A stretch of 64,000 nt of DNA. Origin: Eutreptiella sp. 'Long Island Sound 2002' (lineage: Eukaryota > Euglenozoa > Euglenophyceae > Eutreptiales > Eutreptiaceae). A model generated the notes under the pieces. That model did no database searches. It had not been told where the DNA came from and saw only the letters and a program-made list of their open reading frames with translations. The translations under genes were made by a program, and so were the position numbers. Shown one piece after another: positions 53,795 to 63,210 of this stretch. The stretch lies in NCBI GenBank assembly GCA_964036045.1, contig OZ038384.1, forward strand, positions 33,777,997 to 33,841,996, given 5' to 3'. The stretch's first letter is position 1, and the number at the start of each line of letters is the position of its first letter.

Positions 53795-54593
53795 TCAGAC
53801 GATCTGATCCTCTTCGTCAGCATTCCATTGCGATGGTCCGCATGCATAGTCTGTGGACAGCCATGTGAGGCATTCATCATCCTCCCGGACCATCGTTGCA
53901 TGATTAGGAAGGGCTCCAATGGCGTTTGCCACCATGAAGTCATACCCCATGATCATATCCCAATCGGTAATATCGGCCACATAGAAGTTCCCGGATAGAG
54001 TGCTTCTCTTCGCCTGATCAGGGCGGTTCAAGCGCTCATGCTCCCAGAATTCCATACTGATGGTGGCCTCATGGGTGCCGCCACCCATAATCGCTCCGTT
54101 GGCGACCTTCAGGCGGACCGGTCTCCGGCTGGGCTGCAGGAGTTCTTCCTTGAACAACCCTCTCCGGACCAGGCTCACCTGGGCACCCGTATCCAATAAA
54201 ACATCCACCACCTTCTCCTCTCGTCCGCACCGTACTCGTACTTTCAAGTGCAACTGCCGCTCGTCGCCATGAGGTGTATGGACGACTCTCACGGCATGCA
54301 ACTCTAGCACGTCCGGGTGCATCAGGACTTCAAGGGTATGGTCACGGATGGTGTAGATCTTGGGCTGGTCCTGCCCGTCCACGGGGCTCTCCGTGGTCGC
54401 TCCTTCCTTCTTGCCATGTCCCGTACCCACATGTACTTCCCTTGGCAGGGCGCTCCAGGGGTTGGGAGTGGCAAAACTCAGTGGTTTTGGCTCTTCCGGA
54501 GCCTTCTTCGGCACCCGATGTGCCTTTGCTTTCTCTGGGAGTCCACTGATTTTCGGAGGAGAGACCTCCGAGGTCCCACTCCCGTGGGGACTC
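53795..54593 (-). CDS. pro: Gypsy-2 aspartic protease
   Basis: Same frame as gag, beginning right after the gag TAG. It carries the retropepsin motif LLDTGA followed by 'QVSLV', and a later 'IMGYDFM' block, the expected second half. It matures Gag and Pol inside the particle. It ends at a TGA (53795-53797) that is in frame with pol 53791 onward, so either readthrough or, more likely, a late nonsense mutation. The first M-like codon (54514) is GTG, supporting a polyprotein rather than a separate start, though an ATG does precede the catalytic motif. Confidence 0.8.
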
Positions 54594-54595
54594 CT

Positions 54596-57500
54596 CTAGA
54601 CTTGGCTTCCCGCAGCCCCTTCCGGCTGCGATTCGCCAGGACTTTGTCCACCACGTTGCTGGGCTTTGAGTTCCTCCAACGACCTCAACATGTCCTCAGC
54701 AACTTCCTGGATCGACCTCACTTGTCTGTCTTGGCCAGGTCCACCACCATAGCCTCTTCCTCCGCCTTTTCCTTGGCCTTTTCCCCCGTCTCTGCCCTTC
54801 GCCTTCCAATCGGAAATCCGCTGCTCCTTGGGCTTCTTCTCGGGGTGGGCGGCGAAGTAGGCCTTCTTGTCCGCCTCATACACCTTGCACTGACGGTGGT
54901 CGTGTGCATGGTTGTTTCCCTTGCCATAACAGACCCAGCACCTGTCGTGCTGAGACCTGTACTCTCGGTACGAGAGCGGTGGGTTCCCGATCCTCCTTGG
55001 CTCTTTGCCCTGCATGGGTCCCACCCGGCTCCATCTGGACCGATCCCGCCCATTGTCCCTCACGTTGTGCGCCACAAACGCGAAGAAATGGGCCTCCTCC
55101 TGATCCTCCCGGGACCAGTGGTCTTGGCCACTTCCACTACCATCCTCCGCGGAGTTGGCCGTGTCCTCCTGGATCTCCCGATGCTGGCAGTCTTCTCGGT
55201 GGCCTCGTTGTCCATGACCATGGCGATCCTGCACGTGGGCCTCGTTCTTCGCATTGAGCTTCAACTCCACCGTGATGTACTTCACGATCTCGTCCAGGCT
55301 CATGCGGGCGAAGATAACCTGCATCCTCAGCGGCTCCCCGCGCCTCCACTCCACGTTGTTGAGGCGCAACAACCTTTGCCCCATGGAGTCTCGAAATACC
55401 TCCACGTGCACGGCGTTCTTCAGTCCCAACATCCGGTTGGGCTCGCCCAGGTTGCTCCTGAAGAACTCCATGATACCCGCATGGGTATCCTCCGCCGCCA
55501 TGATCCTCACCGCGACCTGCTTCTTGGCGCGCTTCTTCTCCTCGTCCTCCACTCGTCTCTTCCAGTTGCCGGGGAGGACGTCCTTCAAGAGGTGGCGGAT
55601 CTCGCTGGCCTCGTTCCAGTCCTCCACCAGCTTGAGGTATCTGTGGTACTTCCGCAGATACCGGTTCCACTCCCGGACCCGCAACTCACCGCGGTCCAGC
55701 GGCAGTGGGATGGACCACAGGTTCCCCAGCTTCTGGTTCGGAGCGTCCACCCGCTCCTCATCCTCCAACCACTGGAGGCAGGCCTGCTCTGTACGGATCA
55801 GTCCTTCCCGGATCTGATCCCGCAGCTCCTCCTTCAGGTCCTGCGCCAGCCGGTGTGGGAATGTCCGGTATACCCACTTATCCCGCGGCGCTCCCCGCAT
55901 CTCGCCGACGACCTCCTCGGCGAAGTCCTCCCAGTCCAGGATGAAGTCATCCAGGTTGGACGGGTTCCCGTCGTAATAGGGGATTTTGATTCCCCTAAGG
56001 TCGTCAATCCTGATGGCGTCTCCGACGTCCCCAGCCACCACTCCACCGAGACGGATACCACCTGTGGCCGGGGGGTGTGAGTACACTCCCCGTACATCCC
56101 TCTCCTCGTTGGAGTGCGGTCCAGTTGGGCCTGAACCCATGGGGTTTGGAATGCGGGAAGGACTTGCTCCGTCGGCCGTCCATATCCCCGTATTGGGGTC
56201 CTTCGCCCACAGGTTTCCGCCTGGATGACCTCGACCATGTCCGTCTGCGCCTCCCATGGTTCGCCCCTGCATGGTCTGGCTCTGGATCTCCTCCTCCGCA
56301 TAAACTACCATATTCGTCGTGATCGGTACACCCCGGGCGGCATGGGACATCTGTACCGTCAGGCTCCTCGGGTCCGCGGTTACGTGCCCTTCCCGCATGG
56401 ACCGAGCCGGTGCCGTGTGTTCCCCGAGCATTGTGGATTCGCTGAACAGGGGAACAAACGGCAGCGCACCCGGGTCAACACGCGGAGGCGCGTAGGGTGC
56501 CTCTGCAGGGCCGCCCATGGGTTTATCCATGGCGCTCCTGAGGGTCTTAACCCGCTCCACCAGCTCTGCCGCGGCCGGCTTTGCCGGGAGCTCCGGACCC
56601 GAGGCGAGGGGCTGTAGCTCCTCTAGCCTTTTCAGGCGTCCCGACATGTCCTCCACTAGTTGAAGGAGGCTGTCCACCACTCGCTGCTGCTTCTCCAGGG
56701 CCAGCTCCAGATTCTCCCGGTACTGGTCCCGTTCCGCTCGCAGCTCCTCCATGTCTTTTTCCGCGGCCGACTGGTCGTCCAGGATCCCCGCGACGTCCTC
56801 ATCTGGACCGTCCTTGGCGTTGTCCAGGCGGTCAAGGCGATGCACGATGGCGTCCATCCCCATCTTCGGGTACTTGCCCATGAGGAAGGACACGTGCTCG
56901 CAGTGGCACGCAGCTTGCTTTCCGCCGGATTCAGCGCATCCCGCGGTTCCCGGCACTTCAGACTCGTTGCCCATGGGCGTATCGTATATGGCGTCCGTCT
57001 CTGGTCCCGTGTGCCGGGGCACAGGTGCCGTCCGGGCCCTGGCTGGCCTCTCCAAGCCCTCGGCGTCGTGCTTCAGGGCGGGCTCGGGGGCCGTATGCGC
57101 CCTGGCGATCGGCTCGGACATCTCCCACTCCGAAGGTGGCTCGTAGGCTGTCCGATAGCCCTCGGAGTGCCCCTCCGATTCCCACAGCCTGACCGGGCTG
57201 CGGTCCGTGTCCATAGCCCTGGCGTCCCTTGCCGCGGACTTGGGTGACCCGCGCTTCCGGTAGCGCCGGGCCCGTCCTCCACTGCTGCCTGAGTGGCAGG
57301 CCTCATCAGAGTCCTCCGCGGTGGAGCGGAGGTTGCATGCCTTCCGGCAGCGACGCTCACACATGGAGACCAGGTCCTCCATGTCACGTCCTCCTCTTCC
57401 CGAATGTCGTACTTCTCTTCGGGCTTCAACTTCCGGAGTTCGCCATGCTCTTGAACGTCTCGGTTCTTCTATGGCTCCAATCTCCGGCGTGGTCTCCACC

Positions 57501-57679
57501 GAGTCCACAATACGCACCCGGGGCGTACTTGGGCAGGGCTCATATGGGCCCAAGTCCCCGGGTCGGCGGTTGGTAGGGGCAGCAGGCAAGCCTCTGCTAC
57601 CATAAAGAAGGTCCCTACCAGGACCGGCCCCCGCTGTGCCCCTTCCGCCTGTTGATTTACTCCGGATCAGCGATTGCAT
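54596..57679 (-). CDS. gag: Gypsy-2 Gag
   Basis: A 1027-codon open frame. The N-terminal third is Arg/Pro/Ser-rich; a coiled coil ('RAERDQYRENLELALEKQQR') lies near residue 320-370; a helical capsid-like region with 'YYDGNPSNLDDFILDWEDF' near 560-760; a zinc-knuckle variant CWVCYGKGNNHAHDHRQC near 925; then a Gly/Lys-rich tail. The first ATG (57679) lies within the 5' LTR, 77 nt from its end, so the ORF reads through the primer site; the next good ATG is at 57382. Ends in TAG (54596-54598) followed in frame by protease. No internal stops. Confidence 0.85.
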   Translation of the reverse strand: MQSLIRSKSTGGRGTAGAGPGRDLLYGSRGLPAAPTNRRPGDLGPYEPCPSTPRVRIVDSVETTPEIGAIEEPRRSRAWRTPEVEARREVRHSGRGGRDMEDLVSMCERRCRKACNLRSTAEDSDEACHSGSSGGRARRYRKRGSPKSAARDARAMDTDRSPVRLWESEGHSEGYRTAYEPPSEWEMSEPIARAHTAPEPALKHDAEGLERPARARTAPVPRHTGPETDAIYDTPMGNESEVPGTAGCAESGGKQAACHCEHVSFLMGKYPKMGMDAIVHRLDRLDNAKDGPDEDVAGILDDQSAAEKDMEELRAERDQYRENLELALEKQQRVVDSLLQLVEDMSGRLKRLEELQPLASGPELPAKPAAAELVERVKTLRSAMDKPMGGPAEAPYAPPRVDPGALPFVPLFSESTMLGEHTAPARSMREGHVTADPRSLTVQMSHAARGVPITTNMVVYAEEEIQSQTMQGRTMGGADGHGRGHPGGNLWAKDPNTGIWTADGASPSRIPNPMGSGPTGPHSNEERDVRGVYSHPPATGGIRLGGVVAGDVGDAIRIDDLRGIKIPYYDGNPSNLDDFILDWEDFAEEVVGEMRGAPRDKWVYRTFPHRLAQDLKEELRDQIREGLIRTEQACLQWLEDEERVDAPNQKLGNLWSIPLPLDRGELRVREWNRYLRKYHRYLKLVEDWNEASEIRHLLKDVLPGNWKRRVEDEEKKRAKKQVAVRIMAAEDTHAGIMEFFRSNLGEPNRMLGLKNAVHVEVFRDSMGQRLLRLNNVEWRRGEPLRMQVIFARMSLDEIVKYITVELKLNAKNEAHVQDRHGHGQRGHREDCQHREIQEDTANSAEDGSGSGQDHWSREDQEEAHFFAFVAHNVRDNGRDRSRWSRVGPMQGKEPRRIGNPPLSYREYRSQHDRCWVCYGKGNNHAHDHRQCKVYEADKKAYFAAHPEKKPKEQRISDWKAKGRDGGKGQGKGGGRGYGGGPGQDRQVRSIQEVAEDMLRSLEELKAQQRGGQSPGESQPEGAAGSQV
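57591..57602 (-). promoter_or_regulatory. Gypsy-2 primer-binding site, initiator tRNA-Met
   Basis: TGGTAGCAGAGG on the minus strand directly follows the 5' LTR and is the exact complement of the CCTCTGCTACCA end of common eukaryotic initiator methionine tRNAs, the usual Ty3/gypsy primer. Confidence 0.85.
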
Positions 57680-59953
57680 TCCTCAAGTTTCAGGGTCCAA
57701 AGTCCAAAAATATAGAAAAAAGAAAATACAATCCTCCTTCAACCCTGAACAGCAATCAGATCCCACAAATGCAGCAATAACCGGATTCACAATCCAATCA
57801 ACGATGCGGGCTTCCGTTCAGCACACCGGCCTTCCCACGGTGGCGGGCATGTACAAGAATTGCACCAAGGTAGAAAGCCCTGAAATTGGCATATGAACAC
57901 AAATAAAGCAAAGTTGGGGAAGTAAACATACCCATTCACAGCCATAAACCCCTCATTCCCCGGACTCAAGACCTTCCCTTGACTCACCAACATATTGCCC
58001 TGAACCTGGTCAAATGAGATGGCTGAATGCCATATGTCACAAGTCACTACACAAACCCCAAAAATGTGTTCACTCCCAAACCTCTCAATCCTAGCCCAAT
58101 AGGGGAGGTGGCGTGTCATGGCCTAGAGTGGCACTCAGGACCATGCCCTACCCTAACATAACCTTGGTTGGACTTGGAGTCGATTGAGCTCCGAGAACTG
58201 CCCCATGATGTTGACCTCACAACATGGCAAAATCAGGCAAATCACACCATTATGCCCAAATGTCAATTATATACTCAAAAATGCATACGGCAAATATCCA
58301 AATGCTCCCTGCATGTGTCAAACCGGAATGCAAAATACAAGGCTGATATAGACCAAAAGTTAATGCCCAAGAATATCCCATCATTGGCTCCGAAACCCCT
58401 CCGGTTATGTACATGACATGCTTCACAAGTCAACTCATGAATTTGAGACCTAATTTTGTGAGGCCTCGTGTGCTGCGCCAAAGTGACCATGTGATCCGGC
58501 ATATGGTGAGGTACAACACTGAAGCATATGCCAACATATTAGCAACATACAATAGTTCACGAATCTCTAGGCACTTTACTGTTAGCCGACCAGTTGAGCA
58601 CATAAAACACAAAAATGAGCATAAAATGAGGTCAAAAACATGAAAATATGTCCAAATACAAAGTTGTCATGATAGTATATCTCTATGCTCACCCATGATA
58701 TCCGCTCATGGTTCAATACAAACATGATTGGAACCATTTGCGAACAATTCCCCCACTTGGATCCCCAATCAGGGCGCATGGAGATACCTTTGCCACTCGT
58801 ATCTACATGCCCCATGAAAATCGGAGTGCACTCATGGATCTCCTTGCCAAACATACCATGAGCAATACATATGCGGGAGACTTAGTCTAGCGCTTTGAAT
58901 TCCACAATTGGGACATGGGCAAAGCCCTTGTCACGTGTGGTTCCCCATCTCTTCGGCCACACGAAGATATATAACATGGGCGTGAGCATATCAAGACATA
59001 AACCATGCATATAACATATACCCTCAAAAGTGGCTCCCACCATGATATGTCATGCCCCTCCATCGACATAACTTCACGTTAGAAATACTTAGGAACCCAA
59101 AAAAAGTATCTATGCAACCCCAACACTCATGCGGTACACTCGAAAGTCGCATTATAATATTCGGTTGCACGGTCCAAGAGTTATATATCACTTTATACCC
59201 TCTTGACCATTATCCCTTGCTACACCGCGCATGTGTACACACCAAAGTTGTTTGATGCTTTCCAAATTAAGTTGAGACCAAGGTGCTTGCAACCCAACCT
59301 TCCTTATTCTCTTTCCTCACACCCGCGCGTAGATATGGTCCTTCAAAGTGGTCCCACGATTCACTTTTGTTTCCCTTATATCTCCAAGTCAAATGGGTGG
59401 CAAGTATAAGGGAAACCTGATTCGGGCATAGGGAAGAGAGTATGACCACTCGAAGAAGACCCTATCAAGTGCGGCGATGTCGAAGTCGAAAATCCGATTT
59501 CGACATCGCAAAAAATTCAGAATGAAATTTCGAGTGCTTATTTAGAAAATTGCGGAAGCAACGAACCCTTTACAGATGAAATCTGAACCTCCATCGGGGT
59601 TTCCGCCAAAATATCTGGAAATAACAGTTAACCAATCGGTTAACGCAAAATCGCGAGCCAACTGACAGTCGCCGATACATTGACCATCAGAACGAAAGGC
59701 TGAAAAATTACGGAAACATTATGATGATAAAACCCTGTTGATTCCTGATATTCTGATATATAAATCTCCGCTGGCGGCGCCTCGATACTGAATATGGCCG
59801 CTCGTAGCCGGAATGGCCAAACCTATCCCACTATCACATCGGGTTAGTTCAGGTGGACGGGAGAGTATGATATGAGCCAATGGCGGCTTGCCGGCACATA
59901 GATACACACCCCAAGTGACCCCAAGATGGCCACGGGGGTCCGAACCGGCTTCA
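57603..59953 (-). repeat. Gypsy-2 5' LTR
   Basis: Partner of 46770-49134. Both ends match and the orientation agrees with the gag-pol strand. The outer border 59953/59954 is where DIRS RNase H coding sequence resumes. Confidence 0.92.
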
Positions 59954-61605
59954 GAGGGTATTCTGAAATGAATTTTGGACATTTCCTGTTCACCGCACTC
60001 GCCATCCAATCTGTTCCCGAACGCATCCACGAAAATTTCTTCAAAATGATTTGCATGCTGCGTGGGTCCAATGATGCCTCTGTCAATCTGATTTGTTGAC
60101 GGCTCCACACGTCCGCCAGATTTAATTTGCTGGGCACGTAGTGTGGAATGATGAACACGTTCATCTGACGGCAGTATTCCCATTATTCTTGCATGAGATT
60201 GTTTAACCTCCGAATGCGACCTCCCAACTTCTTCTTGTAGTGGAAGAACACCATATTGTCCACGTGGAGATGGAGTTCACTGTCTCGCAAGAGGTACGCT
60301 TTGATCGCATTGACTCCTGCCCTGAATTCCTTCAAGTCTATGTGACCCTGTGTCGTGCTGAACCATCCGAACGTAGCCATCTGATTTTGCATGGTGGCGC
60401 CCCAACCGTAATCGGACGCATCTGTCCACATGTGTGTCTTCTCCAAATCGACGGTGAACTGACGACCTCTCCACTGATGTAGTTCCTCCATGACTAACTC
60501 CAGCTGAATAGTCACCTGTTCCAGAAGACTTGCTTGCGTCTCCCATCTCTTCTGCCGAGCACCGCCACGTGCTTTGCCAGGGCGTCGGTGTACAGCTTCA
60601 TCTGTGGAGCTGCGAAAAGCAACGCCCGAAATCGACCGAGAACCGACGAGCACCTCCTGCAGGTTGGTGTTCCTGCTTCCATTAATCGACGCACATCGTG
60701 GAGTAGAGACTTGTGCTTGTGTGGTGGTATGCGTACTGTCGCGTCTTGCAGGTCCAGTAAGGGACCCAAAAAAACCAAGACGCGTGTTGGCGTCAAGACG
60801 GACTTGGCGATGTGGATCTGTACCCCGAGCCTACACAGAAGATCGGCCAGCCATTGGGTATGCAACGCACAGTCCTCTATCGTTGGAGCCATAATCAGGA
60901 AATCGTCTAAATAAACCCAAAGTAAAACGCCGTTTCTCTGCAAGTGGCTCACCACTGGGAGAATCATTCGTTGCCACTCCCTTGGGGCGATGTTCAAACC
61001 GAAAGGTAAACAATCCCACCTGAAAACACGGCCTCGGTGTCTGAAAGCCAGCCAACGCGCATCATGTTGCGCGATCGGCATATGAAAATAGACCGACTTC
61101 AAATCCGTTTGCACGCGTAGTACCCCTTCTTTAAGTACGGAAAAATTTCACGAAGTGTTGATAAAGAAAAATACGTAAAATGTACGAAACGATTGAGCGG
61201 TTTCAAATTTCTGCATGGTCATGACGACCCCTGTGGGTTCTCTGGGTCCGGCTCTTTCTCAACCAAGAAAATAGAACTGACACATTTCGCATCTTCAGTT
61301 TCAAATTCGCTGACATGACCCGCCAGAATCAATTTGTCTATCTCCCGCTGCAAGACTTCATTGTCCTCTAGATCGTCACGTGCGTAAGGCGACAGCGAAA
61401 AAGGTATGTAGTTGTCATCAGTATGTAACGGGTCAAAACCAGGAACACAATCAAATTGTAGCCTGTTGCGAGCTATGCGGGTAACATACGAATCTCCAAG
61501 TGCTTCCCACTCGCACCATGCCGCCTGCACACGCTTGTGTGATGGGACGGAAGTGTCCACACCACGTACCACCACGTGCGACATAAGTAGCTCGTTCACG
61601 GACAT
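59954..61605 (-). pseudogene. DIRS reverse transcriptase and RNase H, several frameshifts
   Basis: 61605-61219 holds the RT N-terminal region, ending 'SSIFLVEKEPDPENPQG'. A middle piece is in another frame ('LKPLNRFVHFTYFSLSTL', about 61205-61130), then 61114-60512 has 'TDLKSVYFHMPI', 'FRWDCLPFGLNIAPREWQ' and the catalytic VYLDD. RNase H follows in a further frame ('MWTDASDYGWGATM', 'KEFRAGVNAIKAY', 'HLHVDNMVFF'), and its end lies at 60164-59954 ('HYVPSKLNLADVWSR'). At least four frame changes make it nonfunctional. The blocks and order are those of DIRS RTs, whose RT resembles LTR-class enzymes but lacks the integrase. Confidence 0.85.
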
Positions 61606-61702
61606 TTTTCTGCAACACGCTCCGTGTGGAAGGGTCTATCGAAGCCTTTATCCTTTTCTTTTACCTTTGCCCTTGCCCTTTTCAGGCCGAAACGCGTGAC
61701 CT

Positions 61703-62542
61703 TTACCGAAGCGACCCTCTCGTTTCGTGGAAAGAAGAGTATGACGATCTGCCGCGCAATCTACTGTTCAAGGTATCTTTGTGTTTCAACAATTTCAGTC
61801 TTGTCTCTGCAAACAAGGGTGTTGAAACTGGTTTATCGACTTCGAGACGCTTATCCAGTGCAACACGCCTGGACTGTGTGATCGACGAAGACAGCGCCCC
61901 CAATGAAGCGATGGAGTGATGTAACAAATTCACTGGGTCGATTTCTGGGACAGACTATGGATCTTCAGACACCAGTTGCAGTGTGGTAAGCATACGCAAA
62001 CACTCACACACGTGGTTGTCCCAGTGCACCTTCTCTGCGTCCAGTTCTCGGCGTACTGGAGCGTTGAAAACTGGTGTACGTCCGATTTCCGCGTAATGTG
62101 GGACCTCTTTCATGACTTTGCGTCGTTTTGCAGGGTCCACTAACGTGGGCGCTTCCGAAAAAGGACGCTGGACGATCGCTGGCGTCGTCTGCGTTTTATC
62201 CTGCCACACGAAGGACTGTTCTGCAGACCCGGGGTGTTTCAGTGCCTCCTCCAACGCCGACAATATCAGGAAGACGTCTTCCTTGATCGCCGATGCCATC
62301 ACCCTCTTGGGTTTCCCAGAGTGCATTAAATGTAAGGCATTGTGTAACAGAGGCAAGAATTCTTTCGCGACGCATACTGTTTTGTGACCAGTCAATTTGG
62401 CGTATGCTTTTGTCGCTTGCCACTCTGATAATGCGTTTGCATCCATCTCTTCGATTGCATCCAGTTTGTAATGAAATCTATGATGTCTTGAGTATCCATT
62501 GTGGTGAAACTGCAATCTGGAAATTAAAATTGAAATAGCCAC
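61703..62542 (-). pseudogene. DIRS gag-like ORF1
   Basis: A 195-codon frame (62542-61955), helical with no zinc knuckle, stops at a TAG and continues in the same frame to 61703 with a basic Arg/Ser-rich tail ('LRGRSSYSSF'). Position, just inside the right ITR and upstream of RT, is that of the DIRS structural ORF. Sequence alone does not prove a Gag function. The internal stop suggests decay. Confidence 0.55.
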
Positions 62543-62579
62543 TCAAAAAATCAAGTCGCTCAGAATTATATCATTTCTT

Positions 62580-62962
62580 GAAGCAAACCAGTTTTTTTGA
62601 GCATAGGGAGTCAGTTATTGGCAGTTAGTCAGTGAGTGTGAACTGATTTTGATTTTGTTGAATCTACTTTATGTCAGGCATTTAGGCAGATTGGCCAGTT
62701 GCCTTAGTGGTTGAAGGCTTTGCATTGTATTCAGGGGACCTAGGTTCAAACCCGAAAGATTGTTGAAAATTCAAGTATTTTTATAAGAGGCTATACCCCC
62801 ATAATTTGAGGGTGCCGGATCCAATGCCGATGGCCGTTTTCCCTGTTGAGGCCTCAGTGCAGAGATATAGGCAAAACAAAGTCAGGGGACAAGTGTACCA
62901 TAAAAGGGAATGTAGAGTACACTTGTGAAGTAAACCGGTAGTTTTGAGTAGTGCGCAGTATG
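62580..62962. repeat. DIRS right inverted terminal repeat
   Basis: Inverted partner of 44897-45279. On the + strand a tRNA-like module is visible at about 62690-62762: TTGCCTTAGTGG (A-box-like, about 62699) and GGTTCAAACCC (B-box, about 62751). An outer extension, 62963-62993, is unique to this end. Confidence 0.92.
62690..62762 (+). other. tRNA-like module in the DIRS terminal repeat
   Basis: A-box-like TTGCCTTAGTGGTTGAAGGC and B-box GGTTCAAACCC at tRNA-like spacing. As in the gypsy-1 LTR, no complete acceptor stem is found. The mirrored copy is at about 45105-45180 on the minus strand. Confidence 0.5.
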
Positions 62963-62994
62963 GGGATTGTGCTGTGCTGAAGCCGAGCCTCCTG

Positions 62995-63177
62995 TTCAGC
63001 CTGATCTGGCCCAATCACAATCCGTCGGTCGTCCGGTGCCAGAGTTTTGTAAACCATCCTAGTCACATCGTAATATTGTGTCATCACATAGTCAGTGACA
63101 GTGGCCACCCTGGTGACAATACGCTGTACCGGAACCAAATTCGGATTGAACTCACAATCCATGGTGATCTTGGCCAC
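62995..63177 (-). pseudogene. Unknown protein, N-terminal part, cut by the DIRS insertion
   Basis: From ATG 63177 a frame of about 60 codons ('MDCEFNPNLVPVQRIVTRVA', 'YDVTRMVYKTLAP') runs up to the DIRS right border; the rest of the gene lies at 44835-44207. It starts 34 bases after the stop of the collagen-like gene on the same strand, as in compact genomes. No domain recognised. Confidence 0.5.
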
Positions 63178-63210
63178 CGTGTGGTTATGTAGTACATCGT
63201 TGCTTTGACA

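Larger units (their letters stand above)
46770..59953 (-). mobile_element. Gypsy-2: Ty3/gypsy chromovirus-like LTR retrotransposon, 13.2 kb, inserted in the DIRS element
   Basis: LTRs of about 2.35 kb (46770-49134 and 57603-59953), roughly 60 substitutions apart (about 2.6%) plus a few indels. Genes are on the minus strand. A 12-base initiator-Met primer site follows the 5' LTR (57591-57602) and a purine tract precedes the 3' LTR. Flanks show GACG (46766-46769) versus GAGG (59954-59957), a 4-bp target duplication with one mismatch; treating it as such restores the DIRS reading frame. Gag is open; pol carries several stops and frameshifts, so the copy is dead. Confidence 0.93.
44836..62994 (-). 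mobile_element. DIRS-type tyrosine-recombinase retrotransposon, split by gypsy-2
   Basis: Inverted terminal repeats of about 383 bp (44897-45279 and 62580-62962), an internal complementary region at 45362-45474, and minus-strand genes in DIRS order: gag-like ORF, RT/RNase H, methyltransferase-like domain, overlapping tyrosine recombinase. Without gypsy-2 the element is about 5.0 kb, close to known DIRS-1-like elements. It has no integrase or target duplication, as expected: DIRS elements insert a circular intermediate by recombinase. All its ORFs carry frameshifts or stops. Outer ends are placed where similarity with the internal region stops and are uncertain by 1-4 bases. Confidence 0.9.

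Noticed and set aside
8200-54598. TGA reassigned as a sense codon
   Set aside because: Many TGA stops interrupt elements, but intact ORFs (gypsy-1 pol, the F-box-like gene) end at or contain no TGA, and TAG/TAA breaks occur too. Decay is simpler.
47348-59255. Paired small ORFs in both gypsy-2 LTRs
   Set aside because: Same explanation: LTR duplication, with frames on both strands of similar length and no domain.
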